From contig JAEYTB010000045.1 in the NCBI GenBank assembly GCA_023434205.1, positions 1 through 50,622 of the forward strand: a DNA stretch of 50,622 nt, read 5' to 3'. The translations under genes were made by a program, and so were the position numbers. Shown here piece by piece: positions 48,859-50,622 of the stretch (the first letter of the stretch is position 1; every line of letters begins with the position of its first letter). Source of the stretch: Planctomycetota bacterium. GTDB taxonomy: Bacteria; Planctomycetota; Phycisphaerae; Phycisphaerales; UBA1924. The notes beneath the pieces were generated by a model. That model worked only from the letters and a program-made list of their open reading frames with translations, was not told the DNA's origin and made no database searches.

Positions 48859-50622
48859 ATGTATGAGACTACCCAGGACTTCGTGCGTGCGCTGGCGGCG
48901 GCGGGGGAGCTGAAGCGGGTGTCCGCGCGGGTTTCGCCGGTCCTCGAAGTCAGCGAGATCGCGGACCGCGTGAGCAAGTCTCCCGCGCCGGGGCTGCCGT
49001 CCGCCGCGGCACGCCGCACCGACCCACGCCACCACCACCTGGGCGGCTATGCGCTGCTGTTCGACAACGTAGAAGGGTCGGAGTGGCCGGTGCTGATCAA
49101 CGCCTACGGCAGCTACCGGCGCGTGGAGATGGCCCTGGGCTGCGACCCGGTGCAGGGGCTCGAGGGGCTGGCGGACAAGATCGGGAAGCTGGTCAAGCCC
49201 GAGCCGCCGCCGACGTTGCTGGCAAAGCTGCAGAAGATCCCCGAGCTGATGGAGCTGGCGCGGATCCCGCCAAAGAAGGTGCGGTCGGGCATCTGCCAGG
49301 AAGTCGTGCTGACAGGTGATCAGGTGGACCTGCGGCGGCTGCCGCTGCTGCGCTGCTGGCCGATGGACGGCGACCTCGCGGCGCTGGGCTACCCGGAGGT
49401 CAACACCGGCGTGCCGGGCGTCGAGGGCGGGGAGGAGTGGGAGCGGCTGTACCGCGGCCGGTACATCACGCTCGCGGGGATCCACACCATCCACGCCGAT
49501 GACATCGGCAGCCCGGCGCCCTCGAGCCGCAATATCGGTATGTACCGCGTGCAGCTCTTCGGCAAGCGCACGATGGCGATGCACTGGCACATGCACCACG
49601 ACGGCGCCCGCCACTGGCGCTCGTGGAAGGCGCGGGGCGAACGCATGCCGGTCGCGATCGTGCTGGGAGGTGAGAGCGTGCTGCCCTACGCGGCGACCGC
49701 CCCCATGCCCCCGGGCATCAGCGAACTGCTCCTGGCCGGATTCCTCAATAAAGGCGCGATCCCGCTCGTGGACTGCAAGACCGTCCCGCTCGCGGTGCCC
49801 GCCAACGCGGAGATCGTGATCGAGGGCTACGTGGACGACCGTGCGGGCGTCCCGGGGTTTGACCCGCGCCGAGACGGCCCGCTGGGCCCGGGCGCCGTGT
49901 TCGAGGGTCCGTTCGGCGATCACACCGGCTTCTATTCACTGCCCGACCGCTACCCCGTGCTCGAAGTGACGGCGGTCACGCACCGGCGGCGCCCGATCTA
50001 CCCGACCACCATCGTGGGGCTCCCGCCGCAGGAGGACTACTACCTGGGCAAGGCAACGGAACGGCTGTTCCTTCCGCTGCTGCGGACCATCATCCCCGAC
50101 ATCGTGGACTACGACCTGCCGATGTTCGGAGCGTTCCACAACTGCGCGTTCCTGAAGATCAAGAAGGAGTACCCCTACCACGCCCGGCGTGTGATGCACG
50201 CCGTCTGGGGCGCGGGGCAGATGAGCTGGACCAAGTCGATCGTGGTCGTGGATGAAGATGTGGACGTCCACGACACCGGCGCGGTGCTGAGCGCGGTGGG
50301 CGAGCGGTGCGTGCCGGCGCGCGACACGGAACTGGTGCGCGGCCCGCTCGACATCCTCGACCACGCCGCGCCGTTCCTGGGGGCGGGTGGCAAAATGGGC
50401 CTGGACGCGACCTGCAAACGCGGCGATGCAGAAACACACCCGCCGACACGTTCCCAGGAGGGGCTCGCGGCGGAGCTCTGCCGGACAACGCAGATCGACG
50501 CGGTGACCGGGGCCGCGGCGGTCGCGACAGCGGAGCGCGTGCGCCGGGTGCCGGGGGTTCTCGATGCCGCGGTCCCCGCGGCGCTCGGCGGCCACTGGCT
50601 GCTGGTGAAGATGGAGAAGAAA
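48859..50622 (+). CDS. ubiD: UbiD-family decarboxylase, 3' partial
   Basis: This prenylated-FMN-dependent decarboxylase removes the carboxyl group from 4-hydroxy-3-polyprenylbenzoate or a related acid in quinone synthesis. The frame is open from the ATG at 48859 to the window edge (588 codons), so the C-terminus is missing. Visible family features include the start MYETTQDFVRAL, SRNIGMYRVQ, the MHWHMHHDGARHW stretch and the ELLLAGFLNKGAIPLVDCKT block. The cofactor-site region DYDLPMFGAFHNCAFLKIKK and VVVDEDVDVHD lie further on. A UbiX-type partner is not in the window. The polyprenyl synthase at 11455 could supply the substrate's side chain. Confidence 0.93.
   Translation, partial: MYETTQDFVRALAAAGELKRVSARVSPVLEVSEIADRVSKSPAPGLPSAAARRTDPRHHHLGGYALLFDNVEGSEWPVLINAYGSYRRVEMALGCDPVQGLEGLADKIGKLVKPEPPPTLLAKLQKIPELMELARIPPKKVRSGICQEVVLTGDQVDLRRLPLLRCWPMDGDLAALGYPEVNTGVPGVEGGEEWERLYRGRYITLAGIHTIHADDIGSPAPSSRNIGMYRVQLFGKRTMAMHWHMHHDGARHWRSWKARGERMPVAIVLGGESVLPYAATAPMPPGISELLLAGFLNKGAIPLVDCKTVPLAVPANAEIVIEGYVDDRAGVPGFDPRRDGPLGPGAVFEGPFGDHTGFYSLPDRYPVLEVTAVTHRRRPIYPTTIVGLPPQEDYYLGKATERLFLPLLRTIIPDIVDYDLPMFGAFHNCAFLKIKKEYPYHARRVMHAVWGAGQMSWTKSIVVVDEDVDVHDTGAVLSAVGERCVPARDTELVRGPLDILDHAAPFLGAGGKMGLDATCKRGDAETHPPTRSQEGLAAELCRTTQIDAVTGAAAVATAERVRRVPGVLDAAVPAALGGHWLLVKMEKK

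Overview
The window is high-GC bacterial chromosome with dense coding on both strands and many overlapping or abutting genes. Several traits point to a planctomycete of the Phycisphaerae/Phycisphaerales type. There are three separate pseudopilin-like genes with the FTLIELLVVIAI cleavage motif and an H-X9-DG tail. A secreted protein ends in two Asp-rich GTDADIExFF repeats and LAGGSC. A large secretin carries a Pro/Thr/Glu-rich tail. The lineage assignment is inference from these protein styles, because no rRNA or tRNA gene is present.

Layout: 1-2.8 kb is a proton-translocating transhydrogenase operon (pntAA, truncated by the window edge; pntAB; pntB) that ends in a 55-residue single-span membrane protein. 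2.8-9.6 kb holds a lipoprotein hydrolase, a secreted VIT/VWA protein and an OmpR-type regulator/kinase pair. 9.6-18 kb has NAD kinase, a long-chain polyprenyl diphosphate synthase, the surface or secreted proteins, tyrS and a TlpA-like thioredoxin. 18-23 kb has a SAM methyltransferase, a cardiolipin synthase, a VOC protein and a second regulator/kinase pair.

23.2-35.6 kb is a stress and DNA-repair island. It holds a prion-like Gly/Ser/Gln/Tyr-rich BON protein, two small proteins sharing an RV[RK]GGxRSA...GQFAG motif, a stand-alone receiver, an SDR dehydrogenase, a DUF1328 membrane peptide, a DUF892 ferritin-like protein, a lipoprotein, a duplicated PRC-barrel protein, the Ku-LigD end-joining pair, and a DUF883/YqjE-like membrane trio. 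The families point to survival of desiccation, oxidation or osmotic stress with double-strand-break repair; this is inference.

35.7-39.9 kb is a TPR lipoprotein and a secretin, probably outer-membrane secretion or pilus machinery. 40-50.6 kb is mostly housekeeping: a DinB-like protein, an MBL hydrolase, lspA behind a DksA-like gene, accA, proC, an ABC exporter operon with a methyltransferase, and a UbiD decarboxylase cut by the right edge.

At least seven genes without a Shine-Dalgarno sequence have a TANNNT hexamer ending 6 or 7 bases before the start codon. This is the geometry of leaderless transcripts. No CRISPR array, insertion sequence, prophage, tRNA or rRNA was seen.
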